64,000 bases of DNA. It comes from Rhodocyclaceae bacterium (GTDB lineage: Bacteria; Pseudomonadota; Gammaproteobacteria; Burkholderiales; Rhodocyclaceae). The first letter of the stretch is position 1. Every line of letters starts with the position of its first letter. The stretch spans positions 1 through 64,000 of the forward strand of contig JAEUNM010000127.1 in the NCBI GenBank assembly GCA_016791105.1, given 5' to 3'. The notes under the pieces are model-generated. The model was not told where the DNA came from and made no database searches. It saw only the letters and a list, made by a program, of their open reading frames with translations. Positions 1-8,892 of the stretch are shown here, one piece after another. Both the position numbers and the translations under genes were made by a program.

Positions 1-1
1 G

Positions 2-553
2 CGTCCGTGGCCGTCCATGATCCGCACCGTGTATGGCGATCCGGAGCGCTACCAGAAGTCCTACTACCCGGCCGATTTTCAGGGCAAGTACTACCTCGCC
101 GGCGACGGCGCGATCCGCGACAAGGACACCGGCTACTTCACGATCACCGGCCGTATCGATGACGTGCTGAACGTATCCGGCCACCGCATGGGCACGATGG
201 AAATCGAGTCCGCGCTGGTTGCGCACGAACTGGTTGCCGAAGCCGCCGTGGTGGGCCGTCCCGACGACCTGACCGGCGAAGCCATCTGCGCCTTCGTGGT
301 GCTGAAGGGTGCCCGTCCGATGGGTGAAGACGCCAAGAAGGTGGCCAACACGCTGCGCAACTGGGTCGGCAAGGAAATCGGCCCGATCGCCAAGCCCAAG
401 GACATCCGCTTCGGCGAAAACCTGCCGAAGACGCGTTCCGGCAAGATCATGCGCCGCCTGCTGCGTTCCATCGCAAAGGGCGAAACCATCACGCAGGACA
501 CGTCCACGCTGGAAAACCCGCACATCCTCGATCAGTTGAAGGAAAATCTGTAA
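2..553 (+). CDS. acs: Acetyl-CoA synthetase, C-terminal part (5' end outside window)
   Basis: AMP-forming acetyl-CoA synthetase activates acetate to acetyl-CoA through an acetyl-adenylate in the cytoplasm. Only the last ~183 codons are present, and the reading frame is open from the left edge. Visible family motifs are the YYLAGDGA block, the hinge region TGRIDDVLNVSGHRMGT, and the C-terminal PKTRSGKIMRRLLR, whose SGK lysine is the catalytic and acetylation-regulated lysine of this family. The ending (HPxILDQLKE-type tail) is at the usual distance, so the 3' end is intact. It lies just upstream of a CbrA-like sensor kinase cluster, a setting that suggests carbon-source control, but a terminator separates the two. 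Identity is very secure. Confidence 0.96.
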   Translation, partial: RPWPSMIRTVYGDPERYQKSYYPADFQGKYYLAGDGAIRDKDTGYFTITGRIDDVLNVSGHRMGTMEIESALVAHELVAEAAVVGRPDDLTGEAICAFVVLKGARPMGEDAKKVANTLRNWVGKEIGPIAKPKDIRFGENLPKTRSGKIMRRLLRSIAKGETITQDTSTLENPHILDQLKENL

Positions 554-562
554 TTCCCGCCT

Positions 563-583
563 GGGGGGCGGCATACGCCCCCC
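563..583. terminator. GC-rich stem-loop just after acs
   Basis: An 8-bp perfect stem GGGGGGCG/CGCCCCCC with a 5-nt loop begins 9 nt after the acs stop codon. No U-tract follows, so it may protect the 3' end or act with the intrinsic terminator further downstream. Confidence 0.45.
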
Positions 584-640
584 ACAGCGTTAAAAAGACT
601 GGCACAGAGGCGGCTGATATCGAAATCGGCCCGGGAGGAG

Positions 641-672
641 AAAAAGGGTGCGACAGCACCCTTTTTCTTTTT
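641..672. terminator. Intrinsic terminator between acs and the sensory cluster
   Basis: An 11-bp perfect stem AAAAAGGGTGC / GCACCCTTTTT with a GACA tetraloop is followed by CTTTTTC. With A-runs on one side and T-runs on the other it has the form of a bidirectional rho-independent terminator. It should isolate acs from the genes starting at 746. Confidence 0.75.
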
Positions 673-745
673 CACTGTCCGGCGCCGGCGCTTTCCGGCA
701 GGCGAGGCATGCGCTTAGAATGAGGGCTAAACGGGGGGTTCCGGC

Positions 746-946
746 ATGACGCGCAGCAAACTGACCGCGCAAAGATTGGCCGCGTTATTTCTTGCCGGCT
801 GGATGGCTTTCAATTATCCGCTGTTGTCCCTGTTCAACCTGCCGGCGCGGGTTCTGGGCGTGCCGCTGCTCTACGTGTACGTGTTTGCCGCCTGGGGGCT
901 GCTGATCGCACTGACGGCCTGGCTGGTCGAGCGGCGCAAGGACTGA
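746..946 (+). CDS. Small two-helix membrane protein preceding the SSS-kinase
   Basis: This 66-residue protein has two predicted membrane segments, about residues 10-32 and 38-60, with a short loop and a charged C-terminus (VERRKD). It ends 15 bp before the SSS-histidine kinase gene and is surely co-transcribed with it. Small two-helix proteins of this sort commonly sit directly upstream of solute:sodium symporter genes and are thought to act as accessory subunits. That role here is inference from position and shape. The ATG at 746 follows a G-rich stretch that could serve as a ribosome site. Confidence 0.7.
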   Translation: MTRSKLTAQRLAALFLAGWMAFNYPLLSLFNLPARVLGVPLLYVYVFAAWGLLIALTAWLVERRKD

Positions 947-961
947 ATTCGGCCGCCCGCC

Positions 962-3727
962 ATGCTCCTTCAACTTCCCGTCATCATCGGTGCCGCATTC
1001 GTGTATCTGGCGGTGTTGTTCGCGATCGCCTATTACGGCGACAAGCGGGCCGACGCCGGGCGCTCCATCATTTCGCATCCGCTGGTGTACTCGCTGTCCT
1101 TGGGCGTGTATTGCACGACATGGACCTTTTACGGCAGCGTGGGCCGCGCTGCCGCGAGCGGCATAGGTTTTCTGCCGGTCTATCTCGGCCCCACGCTGGT
1201 CGCAGCCCTGTGGGGCACGATCATGCTCAAAATGCTGCGGGTCAGCAAAACTTACCGCATTACCTCCATCGCCGACCTGATCGGTTCCCGCTACGGCAAA
1301 AGCCAGTTGCTGGCCGGCCTGGTGTCGCTCATCGCAGTGATCGGGGTGGTGCCCTACATCGCGCTGCAGTTAAAGGCAATCGCCAACAGCTTTTCCATTC
1401 TGACCGCCTATCCGGAAACCCTGGCGCGGGCCGAGCCCGCCTCCGGCATGATTTTTACCGACAGCGGCTTTTTGATCACCCTGATGCTTGCCGCCTTCAC
1501 GATCGTGTTCGGCACGCGCCACCTCGATGCCACCGAACGCCACGAAGGCATGGTCGCCGCGGTGGCTTTCGAGTCGGTCGTGAAGCTGGTGGCGTTCAGT
1601 GCCGTGGGCGTATTCGTCACCTGGGGCATATACGACGGCTTCGACGATATTTTCCGGCGCGCGTCCGAGGTGCCGGCGCTGTTTGCGCTCATGACCAGCC
1701 GCGATACCGCTGCCACCTATGGCAGTTGGACCGCACTAACCCTGCTGTCCATGTCCGCCGTGATGTTTCTGCCGCGCCAGTTCCAGATTACGGTGGTCGA
1801 AAATGTGGATGAAAACCACCTGCGGCGGGCCATCTGGATGTTCCCGGCCTATCTGCTGGCGATCAATATTTTCGTGCTGCCGATTGCCTTCGGCGGGCTG
1901 ATCGAATTCGGCAAACAAGGTACGGATACCGACATGTTCGTGCTGACGCTGCCGATGTCGCGCGATCAGCAGTGGCTTGCGCTACTGGCATTCGTGGGCG
2001 GGCTGTCGGCCGGAACCGGCATGATCATCGTCGAAACCATTGCCCTGTCCACCATGGTGTGCAACGATCTGGTGATGCCGTTGTTGCTGCGCCTGCGCAT
2101 GCAGGCGCTCGAGCGCCGGAGTGATTTGACCTGGCTGCTGCTGGGCATACGCCGGTTTTCCATCGTTTCCATCCTGCTGCTCGGCTATCTTTATTTTCGC
2201 CTTGCCGGCGAGGCCTATGCGCTGGTGAGCATAGGCCTCATCAGTTTTTCCGCGGTGGCGCAATTTGCGCCGGCCATCATAGGCGGGCTGTACTGGAAAG
2301 GCGCGACGCGCCGCGGCGCCGTGGCCGGCTTGATGGCCGGGTTCATTGTATGGACCTATACCCTGCTGTTGCCCTCGTTCGCGCGTTCGGGCTGGTTGCC
2401 GCAGGAATTTCTTACCCAGGGGGTGTTCGGCATCGAACTCTTGCGCCCGCAACAACTGTTCGGGCTCGCCGGGCTGGACGCCATTACCCACGCGCTGTTC
2501 TGGAGCATGGCCTGCAACATAGGCGCGCTGATCGGCTTTTCGCTTTTGGGGCGCGAAGATGCGCGCGAAGCCACCCAGGCGGAATTGTTCGTGGACGTGT
2601 TCAAACATGGCTCCGGTGTGGCTGGGCCTTCGTTCTGGCGCGGCAGTGCGCAGGTGGGCGATCTGATTACCCTGGTGGGGCGGTTTCTGGGAGTAGAGCG
2701 GGCACGGCGCGCGTTCGAGCGCTATGCGGCGCGGCGCGGCAATATCGGCGTCGATCAGTTGCGCGCCGATGCCGATCTGGTGCATTTCACGGAAACCCAG
2801 CTTGCCGGTGCCATCGGTTCGGCCTCGGCGCGCGTCATGGTGGCGTCCGTGGTCAAGGAAGAAGCGCTGGGCCTGGACGAAGTGATGAATATCCTCGACG
2901 AGGCCTCGCAGGTGCGCGCTTACAGCCAGCAGCTGGAACAGAAATCGCGCGAACTCGAGCAGGCCACCACGGAATTGCGTGCCGCCAATGAAAGGCTTAC
3001 CGATCTCGATCGGCTCAAGGACGATTTCATGTCATCGGTGACGCACGAATTGCGCACCCCGCTGACTTCCATCCGGGCGTTTTCGGAAATCCTGGTCGAT
3101 AATCCCGAAATGGAGGAAGACCAGCGGCAGGAATTTCTGAGCATCATCACGAAAGAAACCGTGCGCCTCACGCGGCTCGTGAATCAGGTGCTGGACATGG
3201 CCAAACTTGAATCCGGCCGCACCGACTGGCGCGATGAGCGCACCGACCTGCGCGAGGTGATCGAACAGGCTGTGGCGGCTACCAGCCAGTTGTTCAAGGA
3301 CCGCGGCGCGGCGATCGAACTTGTCCTGCCGGACGAACTGCCGGGCGTCATGATAGACGGCGACCGCTTCGTTCAGGTGTTGGTGAATCTGCTGGGAAAT
3401 GCAGTCAAGTTCGTGAATCCCGGCAGCGGACACGTGAAGGTAAGCCTGACCCGGGACGACGCGGATATCGTGGTCGAGGTGGCGGATAACGGCCCTGGCA
3501 TTCTGGCCGAAGATCAGCCGAAAATATTCGAGAAATTCCGTCAGGGCGGCGATTCGCTGACCGGCAAGCCGCAGGGAACCGGCCTTGGACTACCGATCAG
3601 CCGCCAGATCGTGGAACATTATGGCGGGCGCCTTTGGGTGGAAAGCGCACCGGAGCGCGAACCCGGTGCACGCTTCATATTCCGCCTGCCGTCCAGCCTG
3701 ATTGCGCTGGAGGAAGAAGCGGCCTGA
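962..3727 (+). CDS. CbrA-like sensor: solute:sodium symporter + STAC + histidine kinase
   Basis: A 921-residue inner-membrane sensor. Residues ~1-530 are a multi-helix solute:sodium symporter domain. A STAC-type linker follows at ~565-640 (around VGDLITLVGRFLG and VMVASVVKEE), then a coiled coil and the kinase core. The core has the H box VTHELRTPLTS with phospho-acceptor His695, an N box near 798 (LVNLLGNAVKF), a G1 box VADNGPGI near 840 and a G2 box GTGLGLPIS near 872. In CbrA, the family model, the transporter part senses or carries a nutrient (histidine) and the kinase drives a regulator of carbon/nitrogen use. The PAS domain of Pseudomonas CbrA is not evident here. A receiver gene follows at 3796 in place of the usual CbrB-type NtrC regulator. 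Ligand unknown. Confidence 0.9.
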   Translation: MLLQLPVIIGAAFVYLAVLFAIAYYGDKRADAGRSIISHPLVYSLSLGVYCTTWTFYGSVGRAAASGIGFLPVYLGPTLVAALWGTIMLKMLRVSKTYRITSIADLIGSRYGKSQLLAGLVSLIAVIGVVPYIALQLKAIANSFSILTAYPETLARAEPASGMIFTDSGFLITLMLAAFTIVFGTRHLDATERHEGMVAAVAFESVVKLVAFSAVGVFVTWGIYDGFDDIFRRASEVPALFALMTSRDTAATYGSWTALTLLSMSAVMFLPRQFQITVVENVDENHLRRAIWMFPAYLLAINIFVLPIAFGGLIEFGKQGTDTDMFVLTLPMSRDQQWLALLAFVGGLSAGTGMIIVETIALSTMVCNDLVMPLLLRLRMQALERRSDLTWLLLGIRRFSIVSILLLGYLYFRLAGEAYALVSIGLISFSAVAQFAPAIIGGLYWKGATRRGAVAGLMAGFIVWTYTLLLPSFARSGWLPQEFLTQGVFGIELLRPQQLFGLAGLDAITHALFWSMACNIGALIGFSLLGREDAREATQAELFVDVFKHGSGVAGPSFWRGSAQVGDLITLVGRFLGVERARRAFERYAARRGNIGVDQLRADADLVHFTETQLAGAIGSASARVMVASVVKEEALGLDEVMNILDEASQVRAYSQQLEQKSRELEQATTELRAANERLTDLDRLKDDFMSSVTHELRTPLTSIRAFSEILVDNPEMEEDQRQEFLSIITKETVRLTRLVNQVLDMAKLESGRTDWRDERTDLREVIEQAVAATSQLFKDRGAAIELVLPDELPGVMIDGDRFVQVLVNLLGNAVKFVNPGSGHVKVSLTRDDADIVVEVADNGPGILAEDQPKIFEKFRQGGDSLTGKPQGTGLGLPISRQIVEHYGGRLWVESAPEREPGARFIFRLPSSLIALEEEAA

Positions 3728-3795
3728 GCCGGCCGCGCGGCGGGCCAGGTGGCGGCGCGTGCCGGCCACAACGATAGCAATACGGAGGAGATACC

Positions 3796-4170
3796 GTGCC
3801 GAAAAAAGTCCTCATCGTCGACGATGAGCCGAATATCGTCATTTCGATCGAGTTTCTGATGAAGCGCGAAGGATTTGCCACCGTGGTCGCCCATGACGGT
3901 GAAGCTGCGCTCGAAAAAGTGGCCGCCGAGCGGCCCGATCTGGTGCTGCTGGATGTCATGATGCCGCGCCGCAATGGCTACGAGGTATGCCAGATGCTAC
4001 GCGCCAATCCGGACTATGCCGGCCTGCGCATCATCATGCTCACCGCCAAGGGGCGCGAAACGGAAGTCGCCAAGGGCCTTGCCCTGGGCGCCGATGCTTA
4101 TATGACGAAGCCCTTCGCAACCAAAGATTTGGTTGCTCAGGTGCGCAAACTGCTCGACCCCGCGGCATGA
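3796..4170 (+). CDS. Single-domain response regulator (CheY-like)
   Basis: A 124-residue stand-alone receiver domain. The acidic pair DDE at residues 9-11, phospho-acceptor Asp53 (VLLDVMMP), the Thr in MLTAK and Lys105 (YMTKPF) are all present, so it should be phosphorylatable. There is no output domain, so it must act by protein contact or as part of a phosphorelay. The start is GTG, chosen because a strong GGAGGAG lies 5 nt upstream. It follows the SSS-kinase by 68 bp, and its stop codon overlaps the start of the exonuclease-fusion gene (ATGA). The likely phospho-donor is the kinase at 962-3727 and the likely partner is the next gene. Both are inferences from the tight order. Confidence 0.92.
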   Translation: MPKKVLIVDDEPNIVISIEFLMKREGFATVVAHDGEAALEKVAAERPDLVLLDVMMPRRNGYEVCQMLRANPDYAGLRIIMLTAKGRETEVAKGLALGADAYMTKPFATKDLVAQVRKLLDPAA

Positions 4171-6329
4171 GCGTCAGCCGTACTTTCGTGCTGGGAGCGG
4201 CCGGCGCCGTGACTTTGGTCGTGGCGTCCGTCGGCCTTACCGGCCTGGGACTGTGGGGTGATCTGCCGCCCCAGATTCAGCAGCAACTGGCGCCGGAATT
4301 GTCCGCGCGCATTGGCACCGTGATCGCGGTCGTCGTGATGGGGTGCGCGGGTGCGGTGGCAGGCCTGCACGCGCTGTTTCGCGGCTATGTCGGCGCCGCC
4401 GGAAAACTTGTCGAAGAAGCCGAACTGATGCTCACAGCGAATCCGGATCACCGCGCCAGCTTGGGCGGGGCACCGGAAATCGCGGCGCTGGGCGCGCTCA
4501 TCAATCGCATGGCGGACGAGCGGCAAAGCCTGCGCCGCGACGTGGAAGCGAAAATTCTCGAAGCCAAAACTTCGGTCGAAGAAGAAAAGAACCGGCTTGC
4601 CGCGCTCATGTCGGAGCTGACGCAAAGCGTCGTGGTGTGCAATCTGGACGGACGCATCCTGCTCTACAACAATCGCGCGCGTCTGCAGTTCCGTGCCCTG
4701 GGTGAGGGCGGCGGCAAGGGCAGCGTGCCGATCGGCCTGGGGCGGTCGATATTCACGGTGTTCGAGCGTGGCCTCATCGCCCACGCGCTGGAAAATATCC
4801 AGCATCGCCTCAAGCGTGAAGGTTCGCAACCGCTCGCGAATTTCGTCACCACCACCCGCAGCGGGCAACTGTTGCGTGTGCAGATGGCGCCGGTTCTCAC
4901 CGGCCAGGAGGGCGCTGCGCGTACCGTGTCGGGCTATGTGCTGCTGCTCGACAACATTACGCGCGAGTTCGAAACCGAAGGCCGGCGCGACCGCCTCATG
5001 CAGTCGCTTACCGAAGGATCGCGCGCCTCGCTGGGCAATCTGCGCGCCGCCGTGGAAATGATGTGCGACTACCCCGACATGGAAGCACGCGAGCGTGAGC
5101 GCTTTGCCGCCATCATGCGTGACGAAGTCGGTGCCATGAGCAAGCGGCTCGATCAGGCGGCGGCGGAATTTACCGATGCCGTCAAAATCCGCTGGCCGCT
5201 GGAAGACGTGCTGGCCATGGATCTGGTGCAGGCGGCACAACGGCGGGTGGAGGCGCGGCTCGAGTTGCCGACCAAAACCGAGGAGATCGAGGAAGAACTT
5301 TGGCTGCGCGTGGATAGTTTTTCCATCCTGCAGGCAGTTACCTACCTGTGTTCGCGCATCAAGGAAGATCTGGAAGCGCGCGAAGTGCGTTTTCGCGCCG
5401 AGGCGCAGAACCGTCGCGTGGCCTTGGACATCATCTGGTCGGGCGTTCCAGTCAGCAGCGAAACCTTGCTGGGTTGGGAACTCGATCCCATGAACGTCGG
5501 CAGCGAAGCCAGCCCGCTCACCTTGCGTGACGTGGTTGACCGGCACGATGGCGAGTTCTGGGCGCAGCGCGAAACGACCAAACACCGCCAGTATTTCCGC
5601 TTGCTGCTGCCGATGGCGCATCCGCAGGAGGCCATCGACCAGCAAGCCATGCTGCACGGTGCCGACAGCCGGCCTGAATATTACGACTTCGACCTGTTCC
5701 GGTCGCGCGACGCGCATTCCGAACTGGACGAAATGCCGCTCGCCGACCTGACCTACACGGTGTTCGATACCGAAACCACCGGGCTGAAGCCCTCCGAGGG
5801 TGATGAAATCATCCAGATCGGTGCTGTGCGCATCGTCAATGGCCGTGTGCTGCGGCAGGAAAGTTTCGAACAACTTGTGGATCCGAAGCGGACATTGACG
5901 CACGAATCGATACAGATACACGGCATCACGCAGGAAATGATCAAGGATCAGCCCACGATAGACCGCGTGCTGCCCGAATTTCACACCTTCTGCGAAGAAA
6001 CCGTGCTGGTGGCGCACAACGCGGCATTCGACATGCGCTTCCTGCAAATCAAGGAAGGGCCGACCGGGGTGTGTTTCGATCACCCCGTGCTGGATACGCT
6101 GCTGTTGTCCGCGGTGCTGCACCCCAACCAGGATGCTCACAAACTTGAAGCGATCGCCGAGCGCATGGGCGTACATATCGTTGGCCGGCACAATGCAATG
6201 GGCGACGCCATCGTCACGGCGGAGGTGTTCCAGCGCATGATTCCGCTGCTTGCGGCGGCCGGCATACACACACTGGGCGAAGCGCGCGCCGCGAGCGAAA
6301 AAACCTATTACGCGCGCGTAAAGTATTGA
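4167..6329 (+). CDS. Membrane sensor-like protein fused to DEDDh 3'-5' exonuclease (DnaQ-like)
   Basis: A 720-residue fusion, started at the ATG that overlaps the receiver's stop codon. Two N-terminal membrane helices (~5-30 and ~47-70) are followed by a HAMP-like/coiled segment, a PAS-like domain (~145-265) and a region shaped like a HisKA/HATPase core. In that region the H box is replaced by LTEGSRASLGNL, with no histidine, so it cannot autophosphorylate in the normal way. Residues ~525-700 form an epsilon-type exonuclease: FDTETTG (Asp534, Glu536), AHNAAFD and GRHNAMGD supply the five DEDDh residues. The C-terminal domain should be an active 3'-5' exonuclease. Its substrate and the reason to tether it to a sensor are unknown. 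Annotation pipelines would probably call this simply DNA polymerase III epsilon. Confidence 0.88.
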   Translation: MSVSRTFVLGAAGAVTLVVASVGLTGLGLWGDLPPQIQQQLAPELSARIGTVIAVVVMGCAGAVAGLHALFRGYVGAAGKLVEEAELMLTANPDHRASLGGAPEIAALGALINRMADERQSLRRDVEAKILEAKTSVEEEKNRLAALMSELTQSVVVCNLDGRILLYNNRARLQFRALGEGGGKGSVPIGLGRSIFTVFERGLIAHALENIQHRLKREGSQPLANFVTTTRSGQLLRVQMAPVLTGQEGAARTVSGYVLLLDNITREFETEGRRDRLMQSLTEGSRASLGNLRAAVEMMCDYPDMEARERERFAAIMRDEVGAMSKRLDQAAAEFTDAVKIRWPLEDVLAMDLVQAAQRRVEARLELPTKTEEIEEELWLRVDSFSILQAVTYLCSRIKEDLEAREVRFRAEAQNRRVALDIIWSGVPVSSETLLGWELDPMNVGSEASPLTLRDVVDRHDGEFWAQRETTKHRQYFRLLLPMAHPQEAIDQQAMLHGADSRPEYYDFDLFRSRDAHSELDEMPLADLTYTVFDTETTGLKPSEGDEIIQIGAVRIVNGRVLRQESFEQLVDPKRTLTHESIQIHGITQEMIKDQPTIDRVLPEFHTFCEETVLVAHNAAFDMRFLQIKEGPTGVCFDHPVLDTLLLSAVLHPNQDAHKLEAIAERMGVHIVGRHNAMGDAIVTAEVFQRMIPLLAAAGIHTLGEARAASEKTYYARVKY

Positions 6330-6753
6330 CGCGGGGCCGGCGGTACGGCCACGGCAAAGTCGGCGCGCCGCTCTTTGGGGGTGTGGGCATCCCGCCCGCA
6401 CCAACTACCCATCTCAACGGCAGGCCGGCGCAATGCCGGCCCCGGTTGAAACAAGATTCAGCACCATCCCGCATCAGCCCACCGTGCTGGGCATTCCTCG
6501 CCGCCGCGGGGCTCTCAAACGCCAAGGCTTGTTTCCCAATCTTTATTCCATATAATTAAATCGCGGCCTTAAGTTTCCCTGCGGGGGTGCCGGTGTTTCT
6601 CGGTGCGCGTGAAATTTCTCACGTGTAATCATATATCTGCACCGTCTCGGTGCGCCGCGCGCGGGGTCGTTTAAGCAGGGCGGGACGGCAATCAAGATCC
6701 AGGCTCGCCTGCCGTTGATGCAATCTGTTCCCTAGCGCCCGAATTACCCGCCG
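6330..6753. other. Intergenic region with REP-type hairpins and an AT-rich stretch
   Basis: 424 bases without a convincing gene. It holds one copy of the dispersed hairpin motif (6377-6402, GGGGGTGTGGGCATCCCGCC and onward), a GGCCGGC-GCAAT-GCCGGCC hairpin at 6423-6441, and an AT-rich stretch around 6535-6560 that may carry the promoter of the hybrid kinase gene. No factor-specific site was recognised. Confidence 0.5.
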
Positions 6754-8826
6754 GTGCTTGCCATGCCGGCCTTTCCCGTTCTCACCGAGTCACGCATGAA
6801 TGCCCCTCTGATACCTTCGCCCACGCCCGAGCATGCGCAATGGACCACGCGCATGGCCGCGGTGGCGCACGATTTGCGCACCCCCATATGCGGCATGCTG
6901 GGCATGGTTGCCCTGATGGAAGAAACGCGTCTGCTGCCGGAACAGGCGCAAATCGTGCGCAACCTGCGGGATTCGGCGGAATTCATGCTGGCCATGGCGA
7001 ACGATCTGCTGGATTTTGCACGCCTCGAATACCAGGCCGTGCATGTCGAATGCGTGCCTTTCCGCGTCGAAAATCTGGTCGCCGAGTCGATACGCGCGCT
7101 TGCGCCGCAGTGGCTGGCGAAGCGCGTGGAAGTCATTTTCGACGTCGATCCGGCGGTGCCGGCCTACCTCGCCGGTGATCCGGTGCGCATCCGCCAGGTG
7201 CTGGCGAATCTATTGGCCAATGCGATCAAATTCACGCCGGACGAGGAGGGTGAAATAGTTGTCGCCGCGAAAGCGCGCGCTCAGGAATCCGGCTGGCGGC
7301 TGATCGTTGCGGTGCGCGACAATGGCATAGGCATTGCGCCGGAGCGCCAGCGGGCGATATTCGAACCTTTTGAACAGGCGGAACATGCCACCCACCGATT
7401 GTTCGGTGGCAGCGGCCTCGGGCTGGCAATTTGCCGCCGCCTGCTGGCGCTGATGGGCGGCTCCATCGCCGTGGAAAGCGAACCCGGCGCCGGTTCCACC
7501 TTTACTTTCGATGTACTTTGCCAAGCCGCGGAGGCACCTGCCGCCGCCGCGGAAGATGATCCGCGCGCGCGTGTGCGGCCCTTCCACGCCCTGGTCGTGG
7601 ATGACAATCCGCGTGCCGCGCAGCAGGTGGCAAGGTTGTGCGAGCGCCTGGGCGGCCGGGCGGACATCGCCCAGGGCGGCGAAGAAGCGCGCATCATGCT
7701 GGTGGAAGCGAGCCATAACGACCTCAGTTACGACGTTCTGCTGGTCGATCGCGACATGCCGCAGGTGGATGGCTTCAAGCTCGCGGAAAAGCTGTACGAC
7801 GGCAAGCACGCGCTCAAGCGCTTCATCATGGCGGGCGGTGCCCCCAACGATACCGACCATGCTGGCTGGCTGCGCGCGCGCGGCGTGCGCAGCACGCTAT
7901 GCAAACCCTACGGCGAGCGGGAATTGGCCGCCGCCATCCTGCAGGCGCTGTCAGACGACGCGCCGCCGGCAACGAGCGACGATGCGCTGGACGTGATCGG
8001 CCCGATAGAAATTAGCGATGCGCCGGCCGACAAGGCGCCGCAAAAAGCCCTGCGCGTGTTGCTGGTCGAAGATAACGCCGCCATGCGCGACTTGTCCCAG
8101 CGCATGTTATTGCGCATGGGTTACCGCGTCAGCATGGCGTTTGACGGGCGTGAAGCGCTGGCCAAATTTCGCGACGGCAGTTTCGACATCATCCTGATGG
8201 ACGTACGCATGCCCGGCATGGACGGCATTACGGCGACGGGCATGATACGCGACCTCGAAATGGGCCGCTCCACGGTACTGTCCGGCGATTTGACCCATGT
8301 GCCGATACTGGGCCTGACAGCCGCCGCCACGCCTGCCGACGTACAGAACTGTATCGACGCCGGCATGGATGACGTGTTGATCAAGCCGGTCGATTTCCAC
8401 GCCCTGGCCGCGGCGCTTGCGCGCGCTTGCGGCGGCGCCGCGCCCGCCGTGGACCCCGAAGTGACCGCCGTGCTGGCCCATCCGCTGCAGGCGCAGCCGG
8501 CGCATGACAATGCCGCCGCACGCGAGGTGCTGGATGGCGACGTCACGGCCTATCGCTCTATGATCGCCTTGTTTCTGGCGAGCTTGCCCGAACAACTGCG
8601 GAATTTGGGCCGTTACGTCGAAGCGAAAAATTACGCCCAGCTCGAATCCTTGGCGCACGATCTCAAAAGCATTTCCGCGGCGCTGCAATTGCCGCTGTGC
8701 CGCGACCTGGCCTCACGTCTGGAACTGTCGGCGCGCAAGCGCGAGGGTGCCCGCATCGCCACCTTTGCGCCCGCACTGAGGCGGGAACTGGAACAGGCCG
8801 CGGCCGAACTGCGTCTGCTGGGCTGA
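6754..8826 (+). CDS. Soluble hybrid histidine kinase with two receivers and HPt domain
   Basis: A 690-residue kinase without membrane segments. The order is: HisKA with VAHDLRTPICG (His39), a HATPase domain with ANLLANAIKF, VRDNGIGI and GSGLGLAICR, receiver 1 (~276-395, Asp332 in LLVDRDMP), receiver 2 (~434-560, Asp483 in LMDVRMPGMDG, Lys in LIKPVD), and a C-terminal HPt domain whose AHDLKS motif carries His635. This is a complete BarA/ArcB-type phosphorelay chain but cytoplasmic and with no sensory domain, so its input must come from a partner protein. The output regulator is not adjacent. The start is uncertain: GTG 6754, ATG 6763 and ATG 6796 are in frame and none has a strong ribosome site. 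Starting at 6796 would leave the H box only ~25 residues in. Confidence 0.9.
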   Translation: MLAMPAFPVLTESRMNAPLIPSPTPEHAQWTTRMAAVAHDLRTPICGMLGMVALMEETRLLPEQAQIVRNLRDSAEFMLAMANDLLDFARLEYQAVHVECVPFRVENLVAESIRALAPQWLAKRVEVIFDVDPAVPAYLAGDPVRIRQVLANLLANAIKFTPDEEGEIVVAAKARAQESGWRLIVAVRDNGIGIAPERQRAIFEPFEQAEHATHRLFGGSGLGLAICRRLLALMGGSIAVESEPGAGSTFTFDVLCQAAEAPAAAAEDDPRARVRPFHALVVDDNPRAAQQVARLCERLGGRADIAQGGEEARIMLVEASHNDLSYDVLLVDRDMPQVDGFKLAEKLYDGKHALKRFIMAGGAPNDTDHAGWLRARGVRSTLCKPYGERELAAAILQALSDDAPPATSDDALDVIGPIEISDAPADKAPQKALRVLLVEDNAAMRDLSQRMLLRMGYRVSMAFDGREALAKFRDGSFDIILMDVRMPGMDGITATGMIRDLEMGRSTVLSGDLTHVPILGLTAAATPADVQNCIDAGMDDVLIKPVDFHALAAALARACGGAAPAVDPEVTAVLAHPLQAQPAHDNAAAREVLDGDVTAYRSMIALFLASLPEQLRNLGRYVEAKNYAQLESLAHDLKSISAALQLPLCRDLASRLELSARKREGARIATFAPALRRELEQAAAELRLLG

Positions 8827-8892
8827 CGCCGGGCAATCGCGGCGCTCCGTCCTGCTGGCGGTTATTGCGGCTACCCTGGGTGCGGCCGGCGT

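Noticed and set aside
4137..6404. 755-codon minus-strand frame opposite the exonuclease fusion
   Set aside because: A shadow of GC-rich codon use. It has no family motifs, whereas the + strand frame has full catalytic motifs.
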